64,000 bases of DNA from Alphaproteobacteria bacterium. Its GTDB lineage: Bacteria; Myxococcota_A; UBA796; CAJQPC01. The translations under genes were made by a program, and so were the position numbers. This document shows, piece by piece, positions 1 to 7,666 of the stretch. The stretch lies in assembly GCA_020632795.1 (NCBI GenBank), contig JACKEV010000009.1:657501-721500 (forward strand). Direction: 5' to 3'. The notes beneath the pieces were generated by a model. It saw nothing but the letters and a program-made list of their open reading frames with translations, was not told where the DNA came from and ran no database searches. The number at the start of each line of letters is the position of its first letter. The first letter of the stretch is position 1.

Positions 1-20
1 CGCCGTCCTCCCCTTTCCTG

Positions 21-57
21 AACCCCCCATGATATCCTCATGGGGGGTTCTTGCTTT
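21..57 (+). terminator. Rho-independent terminator of a gene left of the window
   Basis: A perfect 12-bp inverted repeat (21-32 with 38-49) encloses a 5-nt loop and is followed by a T-rich run. It should end a plus-strand transcript that enters from outside the window. The 150 bp between it and comM show no other feature. Confidence 0.8.
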
Positions 58-213
58 GGGGGTCTTGTCCCGAGTTGTGGCTTGGCCGTCGCTGGCGTGA
101 TCTCGACACCCCCCTGACAGAATTCTGGGCCGGTCACCCCTGGCGGCCCAGAATGGGCGATTTGAGGGTGGCATGGGTCTTGAAAGGGGTGGGACTCCGA
201 ATGAGGAGTCGCC

Positions 214-1737
214 ATGCCTTGCACAATACATACGGGGACCGTGGTGGGGGTGGATGCCTGCCCCGTGGAGGTGGAGGTTGATCTCGTCCGCCGCCTGCCC
301 CATGTCACGGTGGTCGGTCTCCCTGCGGACGCTGTGCGCGAGAGCACCGAGCGTGTACGAAGCGCGATCCTTGCCTCCGGCTTTGCGTTTCCCAAACTCC
401 GGATCATCATCAATCTGGCGCCGGCCGACCTGAGGAAGCGGGGCACGGGTTTTGACCTGCCCATCGCTCTCGGCATCCTTGCCGCATCCGGGCAGATCCC
501 CGGTGACCGTATCGGACGCTTCCTGTTCACAGGCGAACTGTCGCTCTCCGGAGAGCTGCGGCCGGTGCGGGGGGTGCTCTCGCTGGCGTTGCTCGCAGCC
601 GAACGAGGTGCGGCGGGCATCGTCGTCCCTCAAGAGGTAGCATCACAAGGGGCGGTGGTTCGTGGAATTGATACAGTCGGTCTCTGCACGTTGATGGAGG
701 TCGTCGAGTTCCTCAGGGGGGAGGGTACGCCCACGCCTGCCTGTGCCACCTCGCCCTCTCCAACCCGCGACAACAGCGACCTGGCTGATGTCAAAGGGCA
801 GCTCATGGCCCGAAGGGCCCTTGAGATCGCCGCGGCCGGGAGCCACAGCCTCCTCCTCCTCGGGCCTCCTGGCGTCGGCAAGACCATGCTCGCCTCTCGA
901 CTCCCCTCGATCCTCCCGCCGCTCACCTTCGACGAGGCCCTTGAGGTCACCAAGGTCCACTCGATCGCCGGCCTCTTGCCTCCGGGACTGAGCCTGGTCC
1001 AGCGGCGTCCCTTTCGTGCCCCTCATCACTCCATCTCGGCCGCAGGACTCCTCGGCGGCGCCAGCCTGCTCCCAGGGGAGCTGACCCTGGCCCACAACGG
1101 CGTTCTCTTCCTCGACGAGATCGCGGAGTTCTCCCGAAACGCGCTGGAGCAGCTTCGCGCGCCCCTGGAGGCGCGCGCCGTCATGATCGTTCGGGCGCAG
1201 GGACGGGTCCGCTTCCCCGCGAACGTGTCGCTGGTGGCCGCGGCGAATCCCTGTCCTTGCGGGTTCATGGGACATCCCGTCCGCCCCTGCCGTTGCACGG
1301 AGGGTCAGATCGGCAGGTACCAGCGTCGGCTGTCCGGCCCGCTGATGGATCGGCTCGACCTCGTCGTCGCGGTGGAGCCTCTCGTCACGGACGCGCTCTT
1401 CGCTCCAGCCCGTGGCGAATCCTCAGCCACGGTGAGAGAGCGCGTGGTGGCTGCCCGCCGACTGCAGACCGCCAGGTATGCGGACCAGCCTTTCCACTGC
1501 AACGCACAGCTGGACGGGCCGACCACGCGCCGGCACGCGCGGCTGGGCACGCGCGCTGAAGCGTTCCTGAGGTCTGCGGCCGAGTCGCTGTCCCTCTCTG
1601 GTCGGGGGTGCGACCGCGTCCTGCGCGTCGCACGCACCATCGCGGACCTTGAGGGAGCGCCGGACGTCGAGATGGGCCATGTCGCCGAGGCGGTCTCCTA
1701 TCGGACCGAGGGGGTCACGACATGCGCCCCGGCCTGA
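214..1737 (+). CDS. comM: YifB/ComM-family Mg-chelatase-like AAA+ ATPase
   Basis: This 507-residue protein matches the usual length of the YifB/ComM family. The N-terminal Lon-protease-like fold domain (about 1-170) is followed by a Mg-chelatase-type AAA+ module. The Walker A motif GPPGVGKT is at 217-224 and the Walker B motif ends in the DE pair at 301-302. A Cys-rich stretch near residues 349-366 (PCPCGF, then RPCRC) is also typical. In naturally transformable bacteria ComM is a hexameric helicase that extends branch migration during recombination of incoming DNA. The ATG is preceded by GAGGAG at 203-208. The gene overlaps the next one by 16 bp and lies just upstream of recA, a fitting partner, and dprA is also in this window (49132). 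Confidence 0.93.
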   Translation: MPCTIHTGTVVGVDACPVEVEVDLVRRLPHVTVVGLPADAVRESTERVRSAILASGFAFPKLRIIINLAPADLRKRGTGFDLPIALGILAASGQIPGDRIGRFLFTGELSLSGELRPVRGVLSLALLAAERGAAGIVVPQEVASQGAVVRGIDTVGLCTLMEVVEFLRGEGTPTPACATSPSPTRDNSDLADVKGQLMARRALEIAAAGSHSLLLLGPPGVGKTMLASRLPSILPPLTFDEALEVTKVHSIAGLLPPGLSLVQRRPFRAPHHSISAAGLLGGASLLPGELTLAHNGVLFLDEIAEFSRNALEQLRAPLEARAVMIVRAQGRVRFPANVSLVAAANPCPCGFMGHPVRPCRCTEGQIGRYQRRLSGPLMDRLDLVVAVEPLVTDALFAPARGESSATVRERVVAARRLQTARYADQPFHCNAQLDGPTTRRHARLGTRAEAFLRSAAESLSLSGRGCDRVLRVARTIADLEGAPDVEMGHVAEAVSYRTEGVTTCAPA

Positions 1738-2021
1738 GCGCGACGCTCCTCATCCTCTCATTCGGGGGAGCTGGTCGGCCGTGCGTCGTCGACCAGCTCG
1801 ATGGACCGGTCGCCCTCGCCGAGATGGACACGGGGCAGCTCATCCCGTTGAGGCGCCACTGTATCCCTTCGAGCGCGAGAGAGGGCGATCTCCTGGGCAC
1901 TTGTCCGGTCCAGAGGCCGCGCTGCCGAGTCCCGACTTTTGAACGCCCCGGCCGAGGGCCTGGGAAGGAAACCTCAACGCGGCGCCGGCACGGCCCGCAT
2001 CAACAAGGAGAAGAGACGTGA
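1722..2021 (+). CDS. DUF3006-like small protein
   Basis: A 99-residue frame overlaps the end of comM and ends on the recA start (its TGA at 2019-2021 overlaps the GTG at 2018). Residues 20-58 fit the DUF3006 pattern: a VDxLDG start, an Ala-Val-type core, then a proline followed by AREGD. The first 15-18 residues are hydrophobic and could be a weak signal sequence. The last 40 residues are Arg/Pro-rich and do not look conserved, so the domain may be followed by a low-complexity tail. Function is unknown for the family. The overlaps with both neighbours suggest translational coupling in a comM-DUF3006-recA operon. The main doubt is whether the whole frame is translated. Confidence 0.55.
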   Translation: MRPGLSATLLILSFGGAGRPCVVDQLDGPVALAEMDTGQLIPLRRHCIPSSAREGDLLGTCPVQRPRCRVPTFERPGRGPGKETSTRRRHGPHQQGEET

Positions 2022-3043
2022 GCAATCAACCCCATGATCCCCAGCAGCTCCGGGCGCTGGAGGACGCCATCAAGTCCATCCACAAGCAGTACGGAGCGGG
2101 CTCCATCCTGCGGCTGGACGGCTCGGTGGCCGAAGATGTCGGCACCCCGATCTCCACGGGCTCGCTGGGCCTCGACCACGCGCTGGGCATCGGCGGGCTC
2201 CCCCGGGGACGGATGGTCGAGGTGTTCGGGCCGGAGGCCTCGGGCAAGACAACCCTCGCGCTCCAGGCCATCGCGGCGGCCCAGGCGGCCGGCGGTATCG
2301 CCGCGATGATCGACGCCGAGCACGCTCTGGATGCCAGCTACGCCGCCCGACTGGGTGTCAACCTGCCCGAGCTCCTGGTCGCCCAGCCCGACTCCGGGGA
2401 GCAGGCCCTCGAGATCACCGAGCAGCTCGCCCGCTCCGGCGCGGTGGATCTGGTGGTGGTGGACTCGGTGGCCGCCCTCGTCCCGGAGGCGGAGATCGAT
2501 GGGCAGATGGGCGATCAGCAGGTCGGGCTCCAGGCCCGGCTGATGTCCAAGGCCATGCGCAAGCTCACGAGCGTCATCTCCAGGACCCACTGCTGCGTGA
2601 TTTTTATCAATCAACTTCGCCAGAAGATTGGGGTCACCTTCGGCCCTCGTGAGGTCACGACGGGCGGCAACGCCCTCAAGTACTACACCTCCATCCGGGT
2701 GGACGTCCGGCGGATCGGGTCGCTCAAGCAGGGCGAGCAGAACTTCGGCAACCGCACCCGCGTGAAGGTGGTCAAGAACAAGCTGGCGGCGCCGTTCCAG
2801 ACCGCTGAGTTCGACATCATCTTCGGGGAGGGCGTCTCTCGGGAGGGGGAGATCCTCGACCTCGGCGAGGAGCGGGGCGTGGTGAAGCGGTCCGGGGCCT
2901 GGTACGCCTGGGGTGAGCATCGCCTCGGCCAGGGGAGGGAGCGTGCGCGGGCTTTTTTGAAGGACAACCCTGAGATCCGTGACGCGATGGTCGCGACCCT
3001 CTGGCAGGAGCTGGGCCACCAGCAGGAGGTTGCGGCGGCCTGA
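2018..3043 (+). CDS. recA: Recombinase RecA
   Basis: RecA forms ATP-dependent filaments on single-stranded DNA, catalyses strand exchange and activates LexA cleavage. The 341-residue protein carries Walker A GPEASGKT at 71-78 (Ala where many RecAs have Ser), the MAW region, the L1 segment with the MGDQQVGLQ core and the conserved INQLRQKIG stretch leading into L2. Start is GTG 2018, with AAGGAG at 2005-2010. No LexA-type SOS box is evident directly upstream, because the gene sits inside an operon. The C-terminal tail is short and not strongly acidic. Some Myxococcota carry two recA genes, so this could be one of a pair. Confidence 0.97.
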   Translation: MSNQPHDPQQLRALEDAIKSIHKQYGAGSILRLDGSVAEDVGTPISTGSLGLDHALGIGGLPRGRMVEVFGPEASGKTTLALQAIAAAQAAGGIAAMIDAEHALDASYAARLGVNLPELLVAQPDSGEQALEITEQLARSGAVDLVVVDSVAALVPEAEIDGQMGDQQVGLQARLMSKAMRKLTSVISRTHCCVIFINQLRQKIGVTFGPREVTTGGNALKYYTSIRVDVRRIGSLKQGEQNFGNRTRVKVVKNKLAAPFQTAEFDIIFGEGVSREGEILDLGEERGVVKRSGAWYAWGEHRLGQGRERARAFLKDNPEIRDAMVATLWQELGHQQEVAAA

Positions 3044-3141
3044 GGTCGCGCGGAGTGTGTTGCGGGCGCCAGCTCAGACCTCTCAACTGGGTTGAGGAGG
3101 TGGCGATCGGTCAATCCATGAGGTTCATGGGCTGGCGCCCC

Positions 3142-4455
3142 TCAACGCCGGGTGCGGATCTCCCGGCCGCGAACGTCGTCGTCCGCGATGGCTCCATTTC
3201 GGGCCGCGACGCGTCCCCCGACGAACACCAGCTCCGGCGGGGGGGCCAGCTCCTTGTTGCCGTAGGGCGTCCACCGGGCCCTCGACAGCAGGGTTCGCTC
3301 GGAGAGCGGCGCGAGCCGGCCTTCGCTGAAGAGCACCAGGTCGGCGTCGTACCCTTTCTCGATGCGTCCCTTCCCGACCACGCCCAGCAGGCGGGCGGGG
3401 CTCTCGGAGAGCAGCTCCACCATCCGCTCCAGGCCAAGCCGACCGTGGTGGACCGCTGTGCGGATCAGCGAGAGCATCAGCTCGGTCCCGGGGAGACCCG
3501 GAGTGGCCTCCCAGTAGGGTCGCAGCTTGTCGTCGCGGATGACGCCGGTGTGGCCTGACGCGATCGAGTCGATGCGTCGACGGCGGGTCGCGGTCCACAA
3601 GGAGCGGCGGTCCAGCTCAGGCCGGATGGGGGGCCGGTTCTTCAGGACGGGGAGCAGCTCGGCGCTGGTCTCACAGGAGAGGAAGAGGTGATGTGGCGAG
3701 GTCTCGACCGAGATGGGCAGATCCCCCCGGATGGGGTCCAGAGGATGAAGCTCCGCTGCGGTGGAGATCTGGATGAGGTGGATCTGACGCTGGTGGGCCT
3801 TCACGAGGTCCACCAGGCGGAGCACCGCGGCGGCCCCGGCCTCACCGGGGAACACGTCGGTGTCGGCCGGCTTTTCATGGTTGGAGGCCGTCTGCGCAGC
3901 GGCCTTGAGCAGGCTGGGGTCGGCGGCCTGGACACCCAGCACGCCGGTCGTCCGGACGAAGAGGTCCTCCAGCAGCCCGTCGTCAAGGGCGAGCGGGCCA
4001 TTGAAAGCGCCCATGTCCACCTGCAGGGCCACCGCGCCGGCCTCCAGCAGGCGCTGCGCAGTGTCGGCCCCCGCCTGGCTGGCCATGCCCCAGAATCCGA
4101 AGTTCGCGCGGCTGGCCTTGCGGGCCACCTTGCGGCGGGCGTTCAGCCGCGCGGGTGTGGTGGTGGGTGTCCCCCGGTCCCCCAGCTCGATGACGGTGGT
4201 GACGCCCCCCGCGACCGCAGCGCGCGTCTCCTGAGTCCAGTGGTCCGGGAGGTCGGACGGCGCCCAGCTCAAGTACACGCTGGTGTCGATGACGCCGGGC
4301 ATGACGAACTTCCCGATGGCGCTCAGCTTCTCCTTGGAGCGCCCCGCCGGGCGGGAGCCGACGTAGGCGATGACACCGTCCTCAATGGCGATATCCGCTA
4401 CCTGGCGCCCCGAGGCGGAGACGATGGTAGCGTCCTCGATGAGCAGGTCGTACAC
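3142..4455 (-). CDS. Dihydroorotase-like amidohydrolase, metal ligands lost (probable pseudoenzyme)
   Basis: The 437-residue protein aligns along its length with the dihydroorotase/allantoinase branch of the amidohydrolases: an N-terminal beta-sandwich strand set, PGVID at 53-57, ETSPHHL in the middle and the GRIEKGYDADLVL C-terminal motif. Every metal-binding position I can place is changed. The HxH after PGVID is S59-V60-Y61. The HAED-type histidine is Gln (VQAAD). The HxxHVST histidine is Gln (IHLIQIST). The TDHAPH aspartate motif reads SGHTGV. Catalysis by the usual binuclear zinc centre is therefore unlikely. Non-catalytic PyrC-like proteins are known as structural partners of aspartate transcarbamoylase, but no pyrB is nearby. 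Start is GTG 4455, convergent with recA. Confidence 0.85.
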   Translation of the reverse strand: MYDLLIEDATIVSASGRQVADIAIEDGVIAYVGSRPAGRSKEKLSAIGKFVMPGVIDTSVYLSWAPSDLPDHWTQETRAAVAGGVTTVIELGDRGTPTTTPARLNARRKVARKASRANFGFWGMASQAGADTAQRLLEAGAVALQVDMGAFNGPLALDDGLLEDLFVRTTGVLGVQAADPSLLKAAAQTASNHEKPADTDVFPGEAGAAAVLRLVDLVKAHQRQIHLIQISTAAELHPLDPIRGDLPISVETSPHHLFLSCETSAELLPVLKNRPPIRPELDRRSLWTATRRRRIDSIASGHTGVIRDDKLRPYWEATPGLPGTELMLSLIRTAVHHGRLGLERMVELLSESPARLLGVVGKGRIEKGYDADLVLFSEGRLAPLSERTLLSRARWTPYGNKELAPPPELVFVGGRVAARNGAIADDDVRGREIRTRR

Positions 4456-4634
4456 AGGAACGCCTCGATTCGGTGGGCGTGGGGTTCATCGGTCGTTGAG
4501 AGAAGGAGCCCTTTAATCGCCGTCGACCTGGGGTTCCACCCCTCCCGTGACCTTGCGGTCCGGGCAGCGCGCAGCTAGTCTGCCGTCCAGGCTCCCGACT
4601 CGGCTCGTGGGCGTCACCGGAGACGAACAGGACC

Positions 4635-5384
4635 ATGCAACGTGACGTCATCCTGGAGTGCCCGGCGGTGGTCGCAGGGACCGAAGGCCCACCGGTCGTT
4701 CTGGTGGCCGGCCCGCCGGCGTCCGCCGCGCTGTTCCGGGAAGTCCAGCGCCGCCTGGCGCCGCGAAGGTCCATCGCGGTCGACCTCCTGGGCGGCGAGG
4801 CCGTCGCGCTGAGCAGGACCCTCTCGTCCGTGCTGAAGGAGGTGGGAGCCCGCACCCTGGTCGCGCATGGGCTCGCCCTCCCCGTGGCCCTGGCCGTGGA
4901 GCCGGAGCGGCTGGACCACCTCGTCATGCTGAACGGGCCTCTGTCCCGGCTCGATCCGATCCTCCGAGGGGTGAGGCGGATGCCGTCAAGGCTGTTGACG
5001 TCCCTGCTGCTCCAGCCCGCGGTCGCCGGGCGCCTCCTCGCGTCCTCTGCGGGGCTGCGCAGGACGGTCACCAACCCCTACGCCATGCACCGCGACATCG
5101 TTGTCATGCTCGCTGAGCCGTGGACCACCACCCCTGAGGGGAGGGAGCGCGCGGCCGCCTGGCTCCGCGGGGTGGACGCCTGGCTCCCCGCCAGGCCGCT
5201 CACCGGTGTTCACCATCTCGCCATATGGGGAGACGCCGACGTCCTCTATCCGTCCCAGGAGGCCCGGGAATTCGTCACAGGGGCGGCCTCGGGTGACTGG
5301 ATCCCCGTCCAACGAGGCCGCCACTACTTCGTCGAGGAGCGCCCCTGGCTGGTGGCAGACGCGCTCAAGGAGCGGGGCCTGTGA
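4635..5384 (+). CDS. Alpha/beta-hydrolase-fold protein lacking the nucleophilic serine
   Basis: This 249-residue protein has the outline of an alpha/beta hydrolase: a first strand VVLVAGPP at 21-28, a nucleophile-elbow segment LVAHGLALP at 75-83, the acid loop WGDADVLYP and a C-terminal histidine in GRHYFVEERP. The elbow normally reads GHSxGG. Here Gly79 replaces the serine, so the acid and histidine remain but the nucleophile is missing. It may be a binding protein or use another chemistry. It is divergent from the dihydroorotase-like gene, which has also lost its active site. ATG 4635 was chosen; the strand that follows it is typical for the fold. There is no signal peptide, so it is probably cytoplasmic. 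Confidence 0.75.
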   Translation: MQRDVILECPAVVAGTEGPPVVLVAGPPASAALFREVQRRLAPRRSIAVDLLGGEAVALSRTLSSVLKEVGARTLVAHGLALPVALAVEPERLDHLVMLNGPLSRLDPILRGVRRMPSRLLTSLLLQPAVAGRLLASSAGLRRTVTNPYAMHRDIVVMLAEPWTTTPEGRERAAAWLRGVDAWLPARPLTGVHHLAIWGDADVLYPSQEAREFVTGAASGDWIPVQRGRHYFVEERPWLVADALKERGL

Positions 5385-5500
5385 GGTGGAGCACCACGAC
5401 ACCAATGTCGCGGTTTGCGGAAAGTCGCCGCGCAGGCGTTCTCGGCTGGATGGCATATAATTACGGTTGGAACAGCGTTCTTTGGGGTTGTTGAGAAGGC

Positions 5501-5516
5501 TGGCACGCAGTTTGCT
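5501..5516 (+). promoter_or_regulatory. Sigma-54 (-24/-12) promoter
   Basis: The sequence TGGCACGCAGTTTGCT matches the sigma-54 consensus TGGCACG-N4-TTGCW at every fixed position. The GG (-24) and GC (-12) elements have the required spacing, which predicts a start near 5527. A TATAAT hexamer at 5456-5461 lies upstream without a convincing -35 element. Transcription from a sigma-54 promoter would need an enhancer-binding activator whose site I cannot identify. Confidence 0.85.
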
Positions 5517-5526
5517 TGATGGAGAG

Positions 5527-5612
5527 CGGAGACGCTATTCGGAGTCCGGCGCGAGACACCCCCGCGACGCCTCACCGAAGCAGAACGCCCGGCCAAAGGT
5601 CGGGCGTTTCTG
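5527..5612 (+). ncRNA. Candidate sigma-54-dependent small RNA, about 86 nt
   Basis: A perfect sigma-54 promoter is followed after about 60 nt by an intrinsic terminator, with no credible reading frame between. The terminator pairs 5584-5593 with 5599-5608 (10 bp, one G-T pair, 5-nt loop) and is followed by TTCTGTCT. Two further small hairpins can be drawn upstream: a CGG-agt-CCG stem at about 5540-5548, and a GGCG/CGCC stem whose loop contains a run of five C at 5559-5563. This layout recalls Pxr, the sigma-54-controlled developmental sRNA of Myxococcus xanthus. I cannot align the two from memory, so homology is inference. The alternative is a short untranslated leader of the kinase-like gene that starts at 5680. 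Confidence 0.6.
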
Positions 5613-5679
5613 TCTCTGGCGCCGATCACGCGCAGGTCTGCGGTGGCTGGGACGGCGGCGCCGTCCGCCCCGATGCGCT

Positions 5680-6771
5680 ATGAGGGAGTCTCCCCACCTC
5701 TCAGGGCCTCGCGTGAGCAGCTGGCGAAACAAGCTCCCCTCCCGCCATGACCGCAGCGCGGGCGCGCGCGCCAGGAACTCCAGCGAGCGCATCGTCTGCG
5801 TCCTCAACCCTCGCGCCCAGGCTGGCCGGGCTGGCGACCGCGTCGACGTCCTGCGGCGCGCGCTGGACCGCTCCTTCGCCCAGGCCGACGTGGTGGTGAG
5901 CCAGGGGCCCGGCCACGCGACCGAGCTGGCCCGCGAGGCGATCCGCCAGGGCGCCGACATCGTCGCGGCGGTGGGGGGAGACGGCACCTGCAACGAGGTC
6001 GCCAACGGCTTCTTCGAGGGCGAGCGGCCCGTTCGGCGCAGCGCCGTGTTCGCCGTCATCCCGTGGGGTACCGGCTCCGACCTGGCCCGCTCGGTTCGGG
6101 CACCGGGTGGGCTCGACGACGCCCTGTGGGTCGCGTCGACCGGCATGACCCTGCCTACGGACGTCGGCGTGGTCGAGTTTGTCGACCACGACGGCCAGCC
6201 CGATCAGCGGATCTTCGTCAACGTCGCGGGGTTCGGTGCCAACGGGGACGTGGTGAACCGCGCGAACCAGGCCTCCAAGCGTCTGGGCGGCCGGCTCACC
6301 TTCCTCCAGGCCACGCTGGGGACCCTCACGCTGTACGAGGCGCCCGACGTCCACATCCGTTGGCGCGGTCCAGCGGGGGAGGGGGCGTGGGACAAGCGCA
6401 TGCTGTCCTGCTTCGTGGCCAACGGCGCCCGGGTCGGGGGGGGGATGAACGTCGGCGCCGGTGGCTCGATGCACGACGGCGCCTTCGACCTCACCGTGCT
6501 GCCCTTCAAGGGCCGGGTCCGCAACATCGCGGAGAGCTGGCGCCTCTATGACGGGAGCGTGTGGCGGAGCGGCGGCGCCCGCCGGGTCTACGCGACCTGG
6601 CTCCACGCGGAGCCCAAGGGCACCGCCCCTGTGCTCCTGGACATCGACGGGGAGCAGCCCGGCCGGCTCCCTGCGATCTTCAGGATCCTCCCCGGCGCCC
6701 TTCAGGTGCGCGGAGGATGGCTGAGGTCGCCGCTGCTGAGGGACGAGCGAGAGGTCTGGCGACCCCGCTGA
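5680..6771 (+). CDS. Diacylglycerol kinase/sphingosine kinase-family lipid kinase
   Basis: The protein has the DAGK catalytic fold: IVCVLNPRAQAGRAG near the start, then the nucleotide-binding GGDGTCNEV motif and the PWGTGSDLARS motif. These enzymes phosphorylate lipid alcohols such as diacylglycerol with ATP at the cytoplasmic membrane. Family members are about 300-350 residues; from ATG 5680 the protein is 363. The frame stays open back to 5467, but that part crosses the sigma-54 promoter and terminator, so a start at 5680 (or GTG 5713) is preferred. The C-terminal half has the beta-sandwich typical of YegS/DgkB proteins, including GGGMNVGAGGSMHDG. The true lipid substrate is unknown. Confidence 0.85.
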   Translation: MRESPHLSGPRVSSWRNKLPSRHDRSAGARARNSSERIVCVLNPRAQAGRAGDRVDVLRRALDRSFAQADVVVSQGPGHATELAREAIRQGADIVAAVGGDGTCNEVANGFFEGERPVRRSAVFAVIPWGTGSDLARSVRAPGGLDDALWVASTGMTLPTDVGVVEFVDHDGQPDQRIFVNVAGFGANGDVVNRANQASKRLGGRLTFLQATLGTLTLYEAPDVHIRWRGPAGEGAWDKRMLSCFVANGARVGGGMNVGAGGSMHDGAFDLTVLPFKGRVRNIAESWRLYDGSVWRSGGARRVYATWLHAEPKGTAPVLLDIDGEQPGRLPAIFRILPGALQVRGGWLRSPLLRDEREVWRPR

Positions 6772-6911
6772 CCCCTTCTCCACGGGCTCTGGGCGGCGTC
6801 ACCGCAGCGGAGACCTGTTCCTGACGTTGAACAGCACCTCTCGCGTGGGTGCCGTGCGCGGTCGTTTCATGGAGTCTGATCACGTCGGATGTGAGAATCC
6901 GGTGAGGCAAC

Positions 6912-7085
6912 ATGTTTAGTTATTTAGTAAGATTTTATTATTATGATTATCAAGATGCGATAGGCTTCGATTTCAACGAGCAGGGGGTGGTCCGTTTTCG
7001 TCGAGACGGGACCTGTTACATCGTCGCATACATAAGGAACGAACCTTATAGACGCGCAACTTGGCTCATGTTAGGTCTTCGATAG
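6912..7085 (+). CDS. Possible 57-residue protein in an AT-rich island
   Basis: A 57-codon open frame begins at ATG 6912 behind GGTGAGG and ends at TAG 7083-7085. The product is rich in Tyr, Phe and Arg and starts MFSYLVRFYYYDYQD. I recognise no domain. The stretch is far more AT-rich than its neighbours, so either it is foreign or it is non-coding promoter DNA for the HU gene that happens to stay open. Codon use is unlike the surrounding genes, which nearly always end codons in G or C. Confidence 0.3.
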   Translation: MFSYLVRFYYYDYQDAIGFDFNEQGVVRFRRDGTCYIVAYIRNEPYRRATWLMLGLR

Positions 7086-7114
7086 TTGTCAGGCTGAGCT
7101 GTAGGGTCGCGTGG

Positions 7115-7144
7115 TTGAGTACAACTGACACGACTGAATAATTA
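7115..7144 (+). promoter_or_regulatory. Candidate sigma-70-type promoter of the HU gene
   Basis: TTGAGT (7115-7120) and TAATTA (7139-7144) are spaced by 18 bp in a very AT-rich segment just upstream of the HU start at 7172. A second, overlapping reading (CTGACA 7125-7130, TAGTTA 7148-7153) is possible. The AT-rich flank upstream could act as an UP element, as expected for a highly expressed nucleoid protein. Confidence 0.45.
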
Positions 7145-7171
7145 AAATAGTTAAACCAACGACGGAGAAGC

Positions 7172-7459
7172 ATGATGAACAAGTCTGATCTCACCGAAGC
7201 GCTCGCCCGCGAGGCCGGCATCCCCAAGGTGCACGCGGTGCGCTACATCAACATCTTCACCCGCACCATCCAGGATGCGCTCACCGCCGGTGAGAAGGTG
7301 ACCATCTCGGACTTCGGCACCTTCACCGTCTCCCACCGCCGCTCCTTCAAGGGCCACAACCCCAAGAACCGCGAGGAGATCTTCGTTCCGGCGCGCCGGA
7401 TCCCCGTGTTCCGCGCGGGCAAGGGCCTCAAGGAAGCGCTGAACGAGGAAGGCGAGTAG
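7172..7459 (+). CDS. HU/IHF-family nucleoid DNA-binding protein
   Basis: The protein is 95 residues and has the HU fold: an N-terminal helical dimerisation part starting MMNKSDLTEALAREAGI, the GEKVTISDFGTFTV strand, and a DNA-binding arm with HNPKNREEIFVPARRIPVF, close to the usual RNPQTGE...PA..VP.F pattern. HU-type dimers bend and compact DNA. Length is normal for the family. GGAG at 7164-7167 serves the ATG at 7172; the next ATG (7175) is equally possible. The gene has its own AT-rich promoter region and a strong terminator, so it is probably monocistronic. The GHNPKN arm cannot by itself separate HU from IHF. Confidence 0.93.
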   Translation: MMNKSDLTEALAREAGIPKVHAVRYINIFTRTIQDALTAGEKVTISDFGTFTVSHRRSFKGHNPKNREEIFVPARRIPVFRAGKGLKEALNEEGE

Positions 7460-7487
7460 TCCTTCGGGGTTTCCCGGAAGCACCCGC

Positions 7488-7525
7488 GCGCGCTGCCCTC
7501 CTCGTGAAGGCAGCGCGCTTTTCTC
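7488..7525 (+). terminator. Rho-independent terminator of the HU gene
   Basis: A 10-bp perfect GC-rich stem (7488-7497 with 7509-7518) is followed directly by TTTTCTCTT, about 30 bp after the HU stop codon. Confidence 0.9.
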
Positions 7526-7587
7526 TTCAGGCGGGGCTTCGTGACGCTGAACCATATATAGAGGTCACAGACATCCCCCCGGCACAT

Positions 7588-7658
7588 CGCGTGGCCGTCG
7601 GTCCATACCGAGAAGGGCGTTTCAGCCCACGCGACTGCCTCCTGGCAGTCGCCAGGAG
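7588..7658 (+). promoter_or_regulatory. Structured ribA leader with a potential Shine-Dalgarno switch
   Basis: The leader can fold in competing ways. Hairpin A pairs 7631-7639 with 7644-7652 (9 bp, 4-nt loop) and leaves the ribosome site AGGAG (7654-7658) free. Hairpin B pairs 7639-7646 with 7651-7658 (8 bp) and buries AGGAG completely; A and B exclude each other. Upstream, 7588-7594 can pair with 7627-7633, enclosing stems 7598-7602/7607-7611 and 7615-7618/7625-7628, a three-way-junction-like fold that competes with the 5' side of hairpin A. This has the logic of a translational riboswitch or thermosensor. The known FMN riboswitch consensus is not present. A TATATA at 7555-7560 could be the -10 element. 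Confidence 0.5.
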
Positions 7659-7666
7659 ACTCCAGC

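Noticed and set aside
3062..3115. Terminator between recA and the dihydroorotase-like gene
   Set aside because: A hairpin with a bulge can be drawn (CTCAAC/GTTGAG core), but there is no T run on either side, so it was not listed.
7525..7666. FMN riboswitch before ribA
   Set aside because: The conserved RFN core segments are not present; only competing hairpins around the ribosome site are seen.
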